A stretch of DNA of 64,000 nt from an uncultured Pelagibacteraceae bacterium (GCA_902629075.1 CACOPK010000001.1:62001-126000); one strand, 5' to 3'. Shown: positions 40,069 through 54,812, counted from the first letter of the stretch. Numbers and translations are program-made. The notes: generated from the letters alone by a model not told the origin.

Positions 40069-42027
40069 ATGAAAATACCTATATTATTACCTAACATATT
40101 TGATCATCCATTTACGTATGAGTCAGATAAAAAGATTGAAGTTGGCAAATACGTATTAGTTCCATTTGGAAAAAAAGACGCAATTGGGGTTGTATGGGAT
40201 CAATTTGAGAAAGAAAAAAATAATAAAAAATTTAAAATTAAAAAAATTAAAAAAATTTTAAAAATCGAGAAACTTAATAAAAATACTGTAAAATTTTTAA
40301 ATTGGTTTTCAGAATATAATATCGTTCCAAAAGGAATGGCTTTGAAGCTTCATTTATTAAGTAGTGAAGCAATAGAAGATTTAAAAGAAAAAGAATATCT
40401 GAAATTCAATGAAAAACACCGATTTAATAAATATGAATTAAGTAAAGAACAAAATGATGCGTTTAAGGATTTAACAAAAAAGGATCAAAAATTTAGGACA
40501 CATGTGATCCAAGGAACAACAGGATCTGGCAAAACGATTGTTTACTTTAATGCAATTAAGAAAAAAATTGAAGAAGGATATCAAGCGTTAATTTTATTAC
40601 CAGAAATAGGATTAACAAATGATTTTGAAAAAAAATTTATAGATTTTTTTGGCTTTAGGCCAGCTATTTGGCACTCATCTGTAACAAAAAAAAATAAAAA
40701 AATTATCTGGAGTGGATTAGCTTCTAATAAAATAAAAGTTGTTATTGGCGCTAGATCAGCATTATTTTTACCTTTTAAAAATCTAGGCTCAATAACTGTG
40801 GATGAAGAGCACGATCAATCTTATAAACAAGATGAGGGTGTAATTTATAATGCGCGCGATATGGCAATTTCCAGAGCAATGTTTGAGAATGTACCCATCA
40901 ATCTTATAAGCGCAGTACCTTCGGTAGAAACCTATAATAATATCAAATTAAAGAAGTACGAATACTCACGAATATTAAATAGATATAAAGAAGCTAATTT
41001 GCCGGAACATGAAATAATTGATTTAAAAAAATATAATTTAGAAAAACAAAAATGGATTTCTTCAAAGACAATTGAAAAAGTAAAATCTCATCTAGATAAG
41101 GGAGATCAGGTTTTATTTTTTTTAAATAGAAGAGGATTTTCACCTTTCGTATTATGTAAAAAATGTATTAATGTATTTTCTTGCCCTAATTGTTCAATAA
41201 ATCTTGTATTTCATAAAAAAAATAATCAATTGCTTTGTCATTATTGTGGACACAAATCAGGGCTAGATAGAAATTGTATTGATAAAAAAAAATGTGAACC
41301 AGCTTTTTCAGGTCCCGGAGTTGAAAAAATATCAGAGGAAGTAAAATCTATTTTTTCAGAATATAAATCAGTAATTTTTTCTAGTGATACAATGAATAAA
41401 AAATCATCAGTAAAAATTTTAGATGATATTATTGAAAATAAAATCAATATTCTAATTGGAACCCAAATGGTTTCTAAAGGATTTCATTTTCCCAATTTAA
41501 ATTGTATTGTTGTTTTAGATATTGATTTAACATCACAAGGACATGATTTACGTGCAGCTGAGAAAAACTTGCAGCTGTATCATCAACTTTCAGGGCGGGC
41601 AGGAAGAGCTGGCAAACCTGCTAAAGTTTATTTTCAAACTTATAATATAAATTCAGATGTAATATCTCAAATAACTGATCAAGATCCCTTTCTATTTTTA
41701 GAAAAAGAATTAATTCTAAGAAAAAATTACTCACTACCACCATTTGAAAGATTTATAGGTATTATAATTACATCACCAGATGAAGATAAATTAAAAAAAG
41801 AATCATTTATCCTACAAGAAAGATTAAACAAAAATTTAAACTGCAAGGTTCTTGGACCTGTAGAGGCTCCAATATTTAAAATTAACAAGAATTATAGGAA
41901 CAGAATTTTAATAAGAGCTAAAAAGGATATGAATATTCAAAAAAAATTGTCTGAAATTTTAAAGATCCATAAGTCTACAAGTGGAATAAAACTAATAGTT
42001 GATGTTGACCCAATTAGCTTCAATTAG
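40069..42027 (+). CDS. priA: Primosomal helicase PriA
   Basis: Superfamily 2 helicase that reloads the replisome at stalled forks. 652 aa, somewhat shorter than E. coli PriA. Seen: an N-terminal 3' DNA-binding domain (about 1-95), Walker A GTTGSGKT, the DEEH box in VDEEHDQSYKQDEG, the zinc-binding cysteine pairs CKKC, CPNC and CHYC with a last Cys in KKKCEP, and the LSGRAGRAGK motif VI. Placement just before the ATP synthase operon is common in alphaproteobacteria. Confidence 0.95.
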   Translation: MKIPILLPNIFDHPFTYESDKKIEVGKYVLVPFGKKDAIGVVWDQFEKEKNNKKFKIKKIKKILKIEKLNKNTVKFLNWFSEYNIVPKGMALKLHLLSSEAIEDLKEKEYLKFNEKHRFNKYELSKEQNDAFKDLTKKDQKFRTHVIQGTTGSGKTIVYFNAIKKKIEEGYQALILLPEIGLTNDFEKKFIDFFGFRPAIWHSSVTKKNKKIIWSGLASNKIKVVIGARSALFLPFKNLGSITVDEEHDQSYKQDEGVIYNARDMAISRAMFENVPINLISAVPSVETYNNIKLKKYEYSRILNRYKEANLPEHEIIDLKKYNLEKQKWISSKTIEKVKSHLDKGDQVLFFLNRRGFSPFVLCKKCINVFSCPNCSINLVFHKKNNQLLCHYCGHKSGLDRNCIDKKKCEPAFSGPGVEKISEEVKSIFSEYKSVIFSSDTMNKKSSVKILDDIIENKINILIGTQMVSKGFHFPNLNCIVVLDIDLTSQGHDLRAAEKNLQLYHQLSGRAGRAGKPAKVYFQTYNINSDVISQITDQDPFLFLEKELILRKNYSLPPFERFIGIIITSPDEDKLKKESFILQERLNKNLNCKVLGPVEAPIFKINKNYRNRILIRAKKDMNIQKKLSEILKIHKSTSGIKLIVDVDPISFN

Positions 42028-42062
42028 TCATATAAAATAAGCCTTTTTTTAGATTCTGTAAC

Positions 42063-42091
42063 TTGATCAGAATAATTTCGTATGGTATTTA
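42063..42091 (+). promoter_or_regulatory. Probable promoter of the ATP synthase operon
   Basis: TTGATC (42063-42068) and TATTTA (42086-42091) are spaced by 17 bases in the 106-base gap between priA and atpH. Transcription would start about 35 bases before the atpH start codon. Confidence 0.45.
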
Positions 42092-42133
42092 ATCGACAAT
42101 TTTAAAATAACTCTTGAGAAAATAAGGAACACA

Positions 42134-42688
42134 TTGACTGACCAAAAAGTAACTTTTGCAAGCACAAATAGTTATTCCCAAGCATTATATGAGCTTGGAA
42201 ATGAAGCTGGTTCATTAAGTGAGATTGAGAACCAGGCTATAGCTATTCTTAAATTAGTTTCAGAAAATGGAGAAGTTAAAAATTTTATAAAAAATCCAAC
42301 AAACAAAATTGAAAAACAAGCAGCTGCATTTGATTTAATTTCAGACAAATTAAATTTAAATAAGTTATTAAAAACATTTTTAAATTTTGTGATTATAAAA
42401 AGACGACTCTTTTATATAGAGAAGATAATTGAGGACTTTATTGATACTTGTTCAAAGAATAGAGGTGAAATAAAAGCAGATCTCTCATCATCTAAAGAAT
42501 TAAATGAAACAGAAATATTAAAAATAAAAGATGATTTAGCTTCAAATTTTGGAGCAAATATAAAATTAAACTATAAATACGATCCAAGTTTAATAGGTGG
42601 TTTAATCATTAAAGTTGAAAGCACAATGATTGATACATCTATAAAGAGTAAATTAAAACAATTAGAAACAAAAATGGTAGAGGCATAA
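42134..42688 (+). CDS. atpH: ATP synthase delta subunit
   Basis: Peripheral-stalk subunit (OSCP-like) linking F1 to the b subunits; 184 aa. Typical features are the N-terminal helical bundle (SYSQALYELGNEAG) and the C-terminal DPSLIGGLIIKVESTMIDTSIKSKL. The start is TTG at 42134 preceded by AAGGAA; no in-frame ATG is available before the conserved N-terminus. First gene of atpHAGDC; the Fo genes lie elsewhere, as usual for alphaproteobacteria. Confidence 0.95.
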   Translation: MTDQKVTFASTNSYSQALYELGNEAGSLSEIENQAIAILKLVSENGEVKNFIKNPTNKIEKQAAAFDLISDKLNLNKLLKTFLNFVIIKRRLFYIEKIIEDFIDTCSKNRGEIKADLSSSKELNETEILKIKDDLASNFGANIKLNYKYDPSLIGGLIIKVESTMIDTSIKSKLKQLETKMVEA

Positions 42689-44221
42689 ATGGAAATAAAT
42701 CCTTCGGAAGTTACAAAGATATTAAAAGAACAGATAAAAAACTTTGGAGACAAAGCAGAAGTATCAGAGGTTGGACAAGTACTATCAGTAGGTGATGGTA
42801 TTGCAAGGATATACGGATTGAACAATGTTCAAGCTGGAGAGATGGTAGAATTTTCTGATGGATCTAAAGGAATGGCTCTAAACTTGGAAAGTGACAACGT
42901 TGGTGTTGTAATATTTGGAGATGATAGAGCTGTAAAAGAAGGAGACACAGTAAAAAGAACTGGAGCAATTGTTGATACTCCTGTTGGAAAAGAATTATTG
43001 GGAAGAGTAGTTGATGGATTAGGAAATCCTATAGATGGCAAAGGAGCTTTAGATAAAGGTATAAAAAGAAGCAGAGTAGAAATTAAAGCACCAGGAATTA
43101 TTCCAAGAAAATCAGTAAGCGAACCAATGCAAACTGGATTGAAATCAATTGACAGTCTAGTTCCTATTGGAAGAGGTCAAAGGGAATTAATTATTGGAGA
43201 CAGACAAACTGGAAAAACAGCAGTTGCAATAGATGCAATCATTAACCAAAAAAAAATAAATGAATCTGGCGATGAAAAACAAAAATTATATTGTGTATAT
43301 GTTGCAATAGGTCAGAAAAGATCAACCGTAAGACAAATAGAAAAAACATTACAAGAAGCTGGAGCGATGGAATATACAACTATTGTTGCAGCTACTGCAT
43401 CAGATGCTGCGCCTCTTCAGTTCTTAGCTCCGTATACAGGTTGTACTATGGGTGAGTATTTTAGAGATAATGGAATGCACGCACTTATAATCTATGATGA
43501 CCTTTCAAAACAAGCTGTTGCGTACAGACAAATGTCATTATTACTAAGAAGACCACCGGGAAGAGAAGCATATCCTGGAGATGTATTTTATCTTCACAGT
43601 AGATTACTTGAAAGAGCTGCAAAATTAAGTGATGAGCACGGTGGTGGATCACTCACAGCGCTACCAATAATTGAAACTCAAGGAGGGGACGTTTCAGCAT
43701 TTATTCCAACAAATGTTATTTCAATTACCGATGGTCAAATATTCTTAGAAACTGAACTTTTTAACCAAGGAATCAGACCGGCGATTAACGTTGGTTTATC
43801 AGTATCAAGAGTTGGATCTTCAGCGCAAACCAAAGCAATGAAAAAAGTTTCAGGTTCAATGAAACTTGAGTTGGCCCAATACAGAGAGATGGCGGCATTT
43901 GCTCAGTTCGGTTCAGATCTAGATGCATCTACACAAAAACTATTAAATAGAGGTTCAAAATTAACTGAACTTCTTAAACAAAGACAATATTCACCAATGA
44001 CAGTTGCTGAACAGGTTATCTCAGTTTTCTGCGGTGTAAGAGGATATCTAGATGATATAGAACAAAAAGATATAGCTAATTTTGAGACTAAAATTATAGA
44101 AAAATGTAAATCAGAAAAACCAGAAATAATTAGTTCAATTAATGGCTCTGGAAAATTAGAGGAAGAAAGTGAAAAAGCTTTAACTGAATTGATTGTTGAA
44201 CTTAAAAAAAATTTTAATTAA
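42689..44221 (+). CDS. atpA: ATP synthase alpha subunit
   Basis: Non-catalytic nucleotide-binding F1 subunit, 510 aa. Walker A is GDRQTGKT, and [18 protein letters not shown] and [20 protein letters not shown] are highly conserved blocks. The ATG follows the atpH stop directly. Confidence 0.99.
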   Translation: MEINPSEVTKILKEQIKNFGDKAEVSEVGQVLSVGDGIARIYGLNNVQAGEMVEFSDGSKGMALNLESDNVGVVIFGDDRAVKEGDTVKRTGAIVDTPVGKELLGRVVDGLGNPIDGKGALDKGIKRSRVEIKAPGIIPRKSVSEPMQTGLKSIDSLVPIGRGQRELIIGDRQTGKTAVAIDAIINQKKINESGDEKQKLYCVYVAIGQKRSTVRQIEKTLQEAGAMEYTTIVAATASDAAPLQFLAPYTGCTMGEYFRDNGMHALIIYDDLSKQAVAYRQMSLLLRRPPGREAYPGDVFYLHSRLLERAAKLSDEHGGGSLTALPIIETQGGDVSAFIPTNVISITDGQIFLETELFNQGIRPAINVGLSVSRVGSSAQTKAMKKVSGSMKLELAQYREMAAFAQFGSDLDASTQKLLNRGSKLTELLKQRQYSPMTVAEQVISVFCGVRGYLDDIEQKDIANFETKIIEKCKSEKPEIISSINGSGKLEEESEKALTELIVELKKNFN

Positions 44222-44227
44222 TAAAAT

Positions 44228-46523
<2,296 letters not shown>

Positions 46524-46524
<1 letters not shown>

Positions 46525-46922
46525 TGAGTGAGCAATTTAATTTAGAAATTGTAAGTCCTGAAAAATCTTTCTTAAAAAAAGATGACGTTATAGAAGTAAT
46601 TGTCCCAGCTTTTGAAGGTGAAATGGGAATTTTAAAAGATCATATTTCAATTATATCATTTTTAAAACCAGGAATAATAAAGGTTCATTCTAGTAACGAA
46701 GAAAGCAGCTTTTATGTAGATGATGGAATAGTAGAATTTAAAGATAACACTCTTTCTATATTAACTAGTAATATTTTTGATATTAAAAATTCTGATAGTG
46801 TAAAAATTCAGGAAATGATTAAAGAAGCAGAAAATGATCTTAATGATGAAAAAATTAATGATCAAAAAAGATTTATAATCTCTCAGAAAGTTGAGGTACT
46901 TAAATCTCTGGGATTAAATTAA
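46524..46922 (+). CDS. atpC: ATP synthase epsilon subunit
   Basis: Regulatory F1 subunit, 132 aa: a beta-sandwich (LEIVSPEKSF, VPAFEGEMGILKDH) and a short C-terminal helical hairpin that can inhibit ATP hydrolysis. It ends the operon and its last 9 bases overlap the convergent rppH gene, so there is no intergenic terminator. Confidence 0.95.
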
Positions 46923-47387
46923 ATCCTTTAGTTCCATTTTAATTTTTTCATAAACGTGTCTTTTAAAGTCTACAACTTTTTCTGTTATATTCTCCGCATT
47001 AACCCATTTCCATTCCAAAAATTCAGGGTGTTTTGTCTTAAGATTAACTTCATTATCTTTTCCTAAAAATCTCATAATAAACCATTTCTGGGTTTGTCCT
47101 TTAAATTTACCTTTCCAAATAATACCCAGCAGATTTTCTGGTAAATAATACGTAATTTCATCTTTTATCTCTTTAATTAATTTTACATTTTTAATACTTG
47201 TTTCTTCTTTAAGTTCTCTTAAAGCAGCTTCTGTGGGATTTTCTCCTTTATCTATTCCACCCTGAGGCATTTGCCAAAAATCACTTGGATTATCAATCCT
47301 CTTAGCAACAAAGATTTTATTATTGTTATTAAGTAATACTACACCAACTCCTTTTCTAAGTGGCAAATTACTAAATTTTTTATCCAT
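46914..47387 (-). CDS. rppH: RNA pyrophosphohydrolase RppH (Nudix)
   Basis: Nudix hydrolase that removes pyrophosphate from 5' triphosphate RNA to start decay; relatives act on diadenosine polyphosphates. The Nudix box is at residues 43-65 (GGIDKGENPTEAALRELKEE), preceded by the DFWQMPQGG block typical of RppH/NudH. 157 aa. Overlaps ctpA by 8 bases; last gene of the long minus-strand operon. Confidence 0.93.
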   Translation of the reverse strand: MDKKFSNLPLRKGVGVVLLNNNNKIFVAKRIDNPSDFWQMPQGGIDKGENPTEAALRELKEETSIKNVKLIKEIKDEITYYLPENLLGIIWKGKFKGQTQKWFIMRFLGKDNEVNLKTKHPEFLEWKWVNAENITEKVVDFKRHVYEKIKMELKDLI

Positions 47388-48519
47388 TAAGTAATTTCAA
47401 CGCAAATTCTAATTGATTATCAGTATTAGTATCAATTCTAAATTCATCAGAACTTTCAGAAACATAGATATCAGGATTGACCCCAACTTCAGAAATAGAG
47501 TCTCCGGATGGAAGATAATACTTAGAAACTGTGAGTCTTATTGCGCCATCATTCTTTAATCGTATTATAGATTGTACAGAACCCTTGCCATAAGAGCTTT
47601 CTCCTAAAATAATTGCTCTTTTATGATCCTTCAAGGCTCCCGCAACTATTTCTGAAGCTGAGGCAGAACCATAGTTAATTAAAACTAACAATGTGTCTCC
47701 ATCAATTATATCGCCTTTTTTTGCAAACCATTTTCTATTATCCGATTTTTGCTTACTCTTCGTAGAAACTATTTCACCATTGTCTAAAAAGAAATCAGTA
47801 ATTCTTATTGCTTGGTTTAACAAGCCCCCAGGATTATTTCTTAAATCTAAAATATATTTATTAATTTTTTTATCACTCTTAAAATCTTTAATGATTTTTC
47901 CTAATTGATCTGAACTATTATCATTAAAAGAAGTTAACCTTATATAGCCAATGTTATTTTCAATAACTTTTGACTTAACAGACTTAATTTCAATAATCTC
48001 TCTAATAATATTAAAAGTAAGAGCTTTTCTTGTTCCTATTCTTCTTACTGTTATTTCTATTTCACTTCCAACCGGACCTCTCATTAAATCAACAGCCTCA
48101 GATAAAGTTTTTCCTTGAACTTGTGTACCATTAATTTTTACAATGTAATCACCAGCTTTTACTCCAACTTCTTCTGCAGGTGATCCATCTATAGGGGATA
48201 TAACTTTAACTACTCCCGCCTCCATTCCAACTTCAATTCCCAATCCTCCAAATTCACCTTTTGTTTCGGTTTGCATTTCTTTTAACATTTCAGGAGACAT
48301 GTACGAGGAATATGGGTCGAGTGACTGCAAAACACCATTAATTGCAGCATCCATTGCATCGCTTTGATTTACATCTTCCACATATTCATTATTTATTTTT
48401 TCCAAGACTTCATTGAATAAATCTATTTTTTTATATATGTCTGTTTCATTTGATATTGAAAAAGTTGGATTGAACAAAAAAAGGACTAAAAAAAAATTAA
48501 GGAAAAATTTTTTTTTCAT
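47380..48519 (-). CDS. ctpA: Carboxy-terminal processing protease CtpA (S41)
   Basis: Periplasmic Ser-Lys protease of 379 aa: signal peptide (MKKKFFLNFFLVLFLFNPTF), a PDZ domain (about residues 90-165, including FGGLGIEVGMEAG and GSPAEEVGVKAGDYIVKING) and the S41 catalytic domain with Ser in NYGSASASEIV and Lys in SSYGKGSVQS. The start at 48519 is preferred over an upstream in-frame codon because its ATGA overlaps the rsfS stop and it gives a proper signal peptide. Confidence 0.95.
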   Translation of the reverse strand: MKKKFFLNFFLVLFLFNPTFSISNETDIYKKIDLFNEVLEKINNEYVEDVNQSDAMDAAINGVLQSLDPYSSYMSPEMLKEMQTETKGEFGGLGIEVGMEAGVVKVISPIDGSPAEEVGVKAGDYIVKINGTQVQGKTLSEAVDLMRGPVGSEIEITVRRIGTRKALTFNIIREIIEIKSVKSKVIENNIGYIRLTSFNDNSSDQLGKIIKDFKSDKKINKYILDLRNNPGGLLNQAIRITDFFLDNGEIVSTKSKQKSDNRKWFAKKGDIIDGDTLLVLINYGSASASEIVAGALKDHKRAIILGESSYGKGSVQSIIRLKNDGAIRLTVSKYYLPSGDSISEVGVNPDIYVSESSDEFRIDTNTDNQLEFALKLLNG

Positions 48520-48866
48520 ATTATGACCCTTTCTTTTGGAATTAACTCTGACCACATCTTCTCTAATTCATAAAATTTTCTTTTTTCTGGATTAAAAATA
48601 TGAACAACTAAATCTATTCCATCAACTAATTTCCAATCATTTGAGTCTTTTCCCTCAATTTTACAATTGTTAATTCCATTATTTTTTAGTTCTTCATATA
48701 CCTGTTCTGATAAAGCTTGTATGTGTCTTGAGGACGTGCCACTTGCAATTATCATATAATCTGCAATAGAAGATTTTCCTTCTAGATCTATAGATACGAT
48801 ATCAAGAGCTTTATTTGAGTCTAGTTTTTTTATGATTTTATCTTTTAAGTCTAAAGGTTTATCCAT
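48516..48866 (-). CDS. rsfS: Ribosome silencing factor RsfS (Iojap family)
   Basis: Binds L14 on the 50S subunit and blocks subunit joining under starvation. The 116-aa protein shows the Iojap core: ADYMIIASGTSSRHIQALSE and DSNDWKLVDGIDLVVHIFNPEKRKFYELEKMW (read in parts). It sits between nadD and ctpA, a common neighbourhood for this gene. Confidence 0.95.
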   Translation of the reverse strand: MDKPLDLKDKIIKKLDSNKALDIVSIDLEGKSSIADYMIIASGTSSRHIQALSEQVYEELKNNGINNCKIEGKDSNDWKLVDGIDLVVHIFNPEKRKFYELEKMWSELIPKERVII

Positions 48867-48883
48867 TAGTTGTCTTCACATTA

Positions 48884-49408
48884 TCAAATTTTTCTTAATT
48901 GAGAAGATGAAATATTTACTTTTTTAAAATTGATAAATTTAAGTTTTTGTCTATCAATTTGTTTAAAAGCCAATGATTTCAGAGCTTTAGATTTATACGG
49001 GTATCTATCAAATACAATTATATCACATCTTGATGAAATATTTCTCCATTTACTCCATTTATGAAAATTAATTAAATTATCAGCACCAATAATTAAATAT
49101 AATTTTGAATTGTTATATTTTTTATTTAAATATTTTATTAGATTAATTGTCTTATTTGATTTTATGATATTTTCATAATAGTTAACTTGAATAAATTTAT
49201 ATTTTTTCGTTAAATTTTTAGAGTTTTTTAATCTTTCTTCTAAATTGTAACTGCTTTTTCTTTTAAAAGGATTTTTTTTAGTAACTGCCCAAATTACTTT
49301 CGATAGTTTAAATTTTTTTTTTGCTTCTTTTGATATTTTCAAATGTCCTTTATGACAAGGATCAAAAGTTCCACCTAAAATTCCAATTTTTTTTAATTTT
49401 CTGCTCAA
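48884..49408 (-). CDS. nadD: Nicotinate-nucleotide adenylyltransferase NadD
   Basis: Makes deamido-NAD from nicotinate mononucleotide. GGTFDPCHKGHL near the N-terminus is the nucleotidyltransferase (HxGH) motif, and the C-terminal SSSQLRKI is the ISSTxIR-like motif. 174 aa, slightly short. The start is TTG at 49408, one base from the proA stop; there is no ATG before the conserved motif. Confidence 0.92.
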   Translation of the reverse strand: MSRKLKKIGILGGTFDPCHKGHLKISKEAKKKFKLSKVIWAVTKKNPFKRKSSYNLEERLKNSKNLTKKYKFIQVNYYENIIKSNKTINLIKYLNKKYNNSKLYLIIGADNLINFHKWSKWRNISSRCDIIVFDRYPYKSKALKSLAFKQIDRQKLKFINFKKVNISSSQLRKI

Positions 49409-49409
49409 T

Positions 49410-50660
49410 TTATTTTCTTATTTGACCATCACCATAAAGTTCATATTTATAACTAACAAGTTGGCCAAGGCCGACAGGCCCCCTAGGAGGCAAATTATTC
49501 GTAGATATACCAACCTCAGCACCAAATCCAAATTCACCACCATCTGCAAATTGAGTTGAAGAGTTATGTATACCAATTGAACTTTTTATATTTTTCAAAA
49601 AATAATTAGCAGTTTTTTTATCTGCGGTGATAATCGCATCAGTATGCATGGTCCCAAATTTATTAATGTGACTTACTGCTTCATAGATATCATTTACTAC
49701 TTTTGAAGAAATATTCGAAGATAAATATTCCTTAGACCAAGATTTGTTGTTAGCTAAAAATACTTTACCTTTAAATATTTTTTTTGTACTTCTGTCTCCA
49801 TATATATTACAGCCTTTTTTTTGTAAATTTTTTAGCACAGGATTTATAAATTTTTTAGCAATACTTTTGTGAAATAATACAGTTTCGGTTGCTCCACAAA
49901 TGCTTGTATTTCTCATTTTCGCATTTTCTAAAACATTAATTGCCATTTCAAGCTTTGCTTTCTTATCAATATAAGTATGACAAATACCCTCTAAATGACC
50001 AATGTAAGGTATTGTAGATAGATCATCCACTTTTTTTACCAAAGATTTTCCCCCTCTAGGTATAACTAAATCAATTTTTCCTTTCATTTTAGATAGTAAA
50101 ATATCTACTATTTTTCTATTCTTTGAACTAATAAATTGAACGTAGTTTTGATTAACACCACAAACTTTTAAAGATTTTCTAAACAAATTAGAAATAATTT
50201 TATTAGTATTAAAAGCCTCAGATCCTCCTCTCAAAATGACAGAATTTCCTGATTTAAAACATAAACTTGCAACATCAGAGGTAACATTTGGTCTACTCTC
50301 GTAAATCACTGCTATTACTCCAATTGGTACAGTAACTTTCTTTATTACTAATCCGTTTGGTCTTTTCCATGAATCCAAAATTTTATTTGTTGGATCTTTA
50401 ATTTTTATTATTTGATTTATAGATTTGATAATATCTTTAATTTTATCATCATCAATTTCAAGTCTTTTAATTAGGTTTTCTTTTATTTTATTATTTTTAG
50501 CAACTTTTATATCTTTATAATTTTCTTTAAAAATTTTTTTTTTATTTCTTAATAATAAATTTGCAAATTTTTTTAAAACTCTATTTTTTTTAACTGGGTC
50601 AGCTTTTTCCTCAAAAGCAGATCTTGAATTATTTACAATTTTTTCCAAATTTAAAGGCAT
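49410..50660 (-). CDS. proA: Gamma-glutamyl phosphate reductase ProA
   Basis: Second step of proline synthesis, reducing gamma-glutamyl phosphate to the semialdehyde. The 416-aa protein of the aldehyde dehydrogenase superfamily shows VPIGVIAVIYESRPNVTSDV, the nucleophile Cys in RNTSICGATET and the C-terminal FADGGEFGFGAEVGISTN block. Directly follows proB (one-base gap). Confidence 0.97.
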   Translation of the reverse strand: MPLNLEKIVNNSRSAFEEKADPVKKNRVLKKFANLLLRNKKKIFKENYKDIKVAKNNKIKENLIKRLEIDDDKIKDIIKSINQIIKIKDPTNKILDSWKRPNGLVIKKVTVPIGVIAVIYESRPNVTSDVASLCFKSGNSVILRGGSEAFNTNKIISNLFRKSLKVCGVNQNYVQFISSKNRKIVDILLSKMKGKIDLVIPRGGKSLVKKVDDLSTIPYIGHLEGICHTYIDKKAKLEMAINVLENAKMRNTSICGATETVLFHKSIAKKFINPVLKNLQKKGCNIYGDRSTKKIFKGKVFLANNKSWSKEYLSSNISSKVVNDIYEAVSHINKFGTMHTDAIITADKKTANYFLKNIKSSIGIHNSSTQFADGGEFGFGAEVGISTNNLPPRGPVGLGQLVSYKYELYGDGQIRK

Positions 50661-50661
50661 A

Positions 50662-52756
<2,095 letters not shown>

Positions 52757-52777
52757 TTAAATTTAGTTGTAAGTAAA

Positions 52778-53032
52778 TTAATTGGGTTTTACAGAAACGA
52801 AAGTTCTGTCTGACTTAGATTTTTTATATTCAACTTTTCCTTTAATTAAAGAGAAAATCGAATGATCTTTGCCCATTCCTACATGCTCTCCTGGGAAAAT
52901 TCTAGTTCCTCTTTGTCTTACAATAATGTTACCAGGGTTTACTAATTGACCGCCAAATTTCTTAACGCCAAGTCTTCTACCAGCACTATCTCTTCCGTTA
53001 CGTGACGATCCACCTGCTTTTTTTGTTGCCAT
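52778..53032 (-). CDS. rpmA: 50S ribosomal protein L27
   Basis: 84 aa, starting [24 protein letters not shown], with [24 protein letters not shown] in the body. The N-terminus reaches toward the peptidyl transferase centre and needs no processing here. It lies 3 bases after rplU and 36 bases before obg. Confidence 0.99.
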   Translation of the reverse strand: MATKKAGGSSRNGRDSAGRRLGVKKFGGQLVNPGNIIVRQRGTRIFPGEHVGMGKDHSIFSLIKGKVEYKKSKSDRTFVSVKPN

Positions 53033-53035
53033 AAC

Positions 53036-53398
53036 TTATTTTGTTTTTACTTTCTCTTTTGATGACTCAGCAAAAATGCTTCCATCTTTATTAAAAATTT
53101 TACTAATTTTAATTAATGAATATTGCTGTCTATGACCATTTTTTCTTCTCGAGTTTTGTCTTCTTCTTTTTTTAAAAATAAGGACAGTTCTATTTTTTCC
53201 ATTTTTAATTAATTCTGCTTCTACCTTAGCTCCTTTAATAAAAGGTGCCCCAACTTCAAGATTTTTATCATCTCCATACGCCAAAACATTGTTAAATTCT
53301 ATTTTGTCTTTAGCGTCCTTCAATCTTTCAATTTTAAGTATTTCGCTAGCTTTAACTTTATACTGTTTTCCACCGGTTTGTATTACTGCAAAAGTCAT
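53036..53398 (-). CDS. rplU: 50S ribosomal protein L21
   Basis: 120 aa, starting MTFAVIQTGGKQYKVKASEILKI, with the C-terminal GHRQQYSLIKISKI motif followed by a short Lys/Glu-rich extension of about 17 residues beyond the usual length. First gene of the minus-strand operon that runs through rppH. Confidence 0.98.
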   Translation of the reverse strand: MTFAVIQTGGKQYKVKASEILKIERLKDAKDKIEFNNVLAYGDDKNLEVGAPFIKGAKVEAELIKNGKNRTVLIFKKRRRQNSRRKNGHRQQYSLIKISKIFNKDGSIFAESSKEKVKTK

Positions 53399-53415
53399 AA
53401 TTAAATTTTTTCAGC

Positions 53416-53443
53416 AATATAGATCTAGAAGTTATATAGTCAA
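53416..53443 (-). promoter_or_regulatory. Probable sigma70 promoter for rplU operon
   Basis: On the minus strand TTGACT (53443-53438) and TATATT (53421-53416) are spaced by 16 bases. Transcription would begin about 10 bases before the rplU start codon, giving a very short leader. Confidence 0.5.
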
Positions 53444-53453
53444 GTTATATAAG

Positions 53454-54215
53454 CTAAAAATTATCCTTTAAATCTCTCAATTTTGTAAAGGTTTTGATTG
53501 GATCTCCTGAATTTATCCCTACCTGATTTTGAATCTTTAAATTGTCAGTCCTTAGAAAAATATTACACTCTAATTCATCACTTAGTGTTGATGGAATAGT
53601 AGGGTTATCATTTTTAATATTCTCATTTATATTATTAATTTTATTTATTAATTTTGAGTTATTAGGATCAAGACTTATACAAAATTCCGAATTTTTTTTG
53701 GTATACTCGTGTCCACAATAAATCTTTGTAGCTTTTGGAAATTTTTTTAACTTTTTTAATGAATCAAACATTTCATTATAAGTTCCTTCAAATATTCTAC
53801 CGCAACCTAATGAAAATAGAGTATCTCCTGTAAAAAGAGCATTTATCTCCTTAACATAAATAGATATGTGACCAGAGGTATGTCCGGGTATATGTAATAT
53901 TTCACACTCAAGTAGTTCATTTTTCCATTTTTGATTATCTTTTAATTTTATATCAATACCAGGAATTCTATCTATATCTTTTTCGTAACCTGCTATCTTA
54001 CATTTATATTTTTCTTTTAATTTTGAATTTCCACCTACGTGATCATAATGATGGTGTGTATTAAAAATGTATTTTAATTGTAAGTTATTTTTTTCAATTT
54101 CTTTTATAATTGGGTCAGCTTCGCTTGGATCAATAACGGCAGACATCAATGTTTGTTCGTTATAAATTATATAAGAATAATTATCTTTTAAACATTTAAT
54201 TATTATAATTTTCAT
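53454..54215 (-). CDS. gloB: Hydroxyacylglutathione hydrolase (glyoxalase II)
   Basis: Metallo-beta-lactamase fold enzyme that hydrolyses S-lactoylglutathione in methylglyoxal detoxification. The metal motif NTHHHYDHVGG, the later His in HIPGHTSGHIS, FTGDTLFSLGCGRIFEG and YCGHEYTKKN match GloB. 253 aa. It follows metW by a one-base step, so it probably shares the metX-metW transcript. Confidence 0.93.
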   Translation of the reverse strand: MKIIIIKCLKDNYSYIIYNEQTLMSAVIDPSEADPIIKEIEKNNLQLKYIFNTHHHYDHVGGNSKLKEKYKCKIAGYEKDIDRIPGIDIKLKDNQKWKNELLECEILHIPGHTSGHISIYVKEINALFTGDTLFSLGCGRIFEGTYNEMFDSLKKLKKFPKATKIYCGHEYTKKNSEFCISLDPNNSKLINKINNINENIKNDNPTIPSTLSDELECNIFLRTDNLKIQNQVGINSGDPIKTFTKLRDLKDNF

Positions 54216-54812
54216 TTAATTTTCAATTAAAAAAATTCCTAAATCAGAAAAAAAATTCCTGATGCCTAAATTATTTTTTGAAATTTTTAGAACTTTTTCC
54301 TGACTTAGTGCCAAGGATTTTATAAATTTTATTTCTTTATCATCACAAAAATTAAAAAAATCTTTGATTGTACACATGTGCAAATTTGGTGTGTTGTGCC
54401 ATTTATGAGGTAGAGTTTTTGTTATTGGCATTGTTCCTTTAAAAAGAAGATTTAATCTCATTTTCCAATGACCAAAATTGGGTATAGTGACTATAGCTTT
54501 TTTACCAACTCTTAATAATTCATCCAAGACATTTTCTGGATTGAGAAAAGCTTGTAATGTTTGACTAAGTATAACATAATCAAAAGAGGTATCTGTAAAT
54601 TGATATAAATCTTTTTCAGCATCTCCCTCAATTACAATTAAACCCTTAGATACACACTTTTGAACATTTGTTTTTGATATTTCAATACCTCTAATGTCTT
54701 GGCTAATATTATTATATATAAAACTCATTAACTCTCCGTCTCCACATCCAACATCGAGAACTCTTGAATTTTTTTCTACCAAATCTGCAATTATTCTAAA
54801 TTCTTTTTTCAT
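54216..54812 (-). CDS. metW: MetW, methionine biosynthesis methyltransferase-like protein
   Basis: Class I SAM-dependent methyltransferase fold, 198 aa: motif I VLDVGCGDGELM, YVILSQTLQAF and the TIPNFGHWKMRLNLLFKGTMP block (read in parts) that defines MetW. MetW is needed with MetX for homoserine acylation in many proteobacteria. Its start overlaps the metX 3' end by 17 bases. Confidence 0.95.
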   Translation of the reverse strand: MKKEFRIIADLVEKNSRVLDVGCGDGELMSFIYNNISQDIRGIEISKTNVQKCVSKGLIVIEGDAEKDLYQFTDTSFDYVILSQTLQAFLNPENVLDELLRVGKKAIVTIPNFGHWKMRLNLLFKGTMPITKTLPHKWHNTPNLHMCTIKDFFNFCDDKEIKFIKSLALSQEKVLKISKNNLGIRNFFSDLGIFLIEN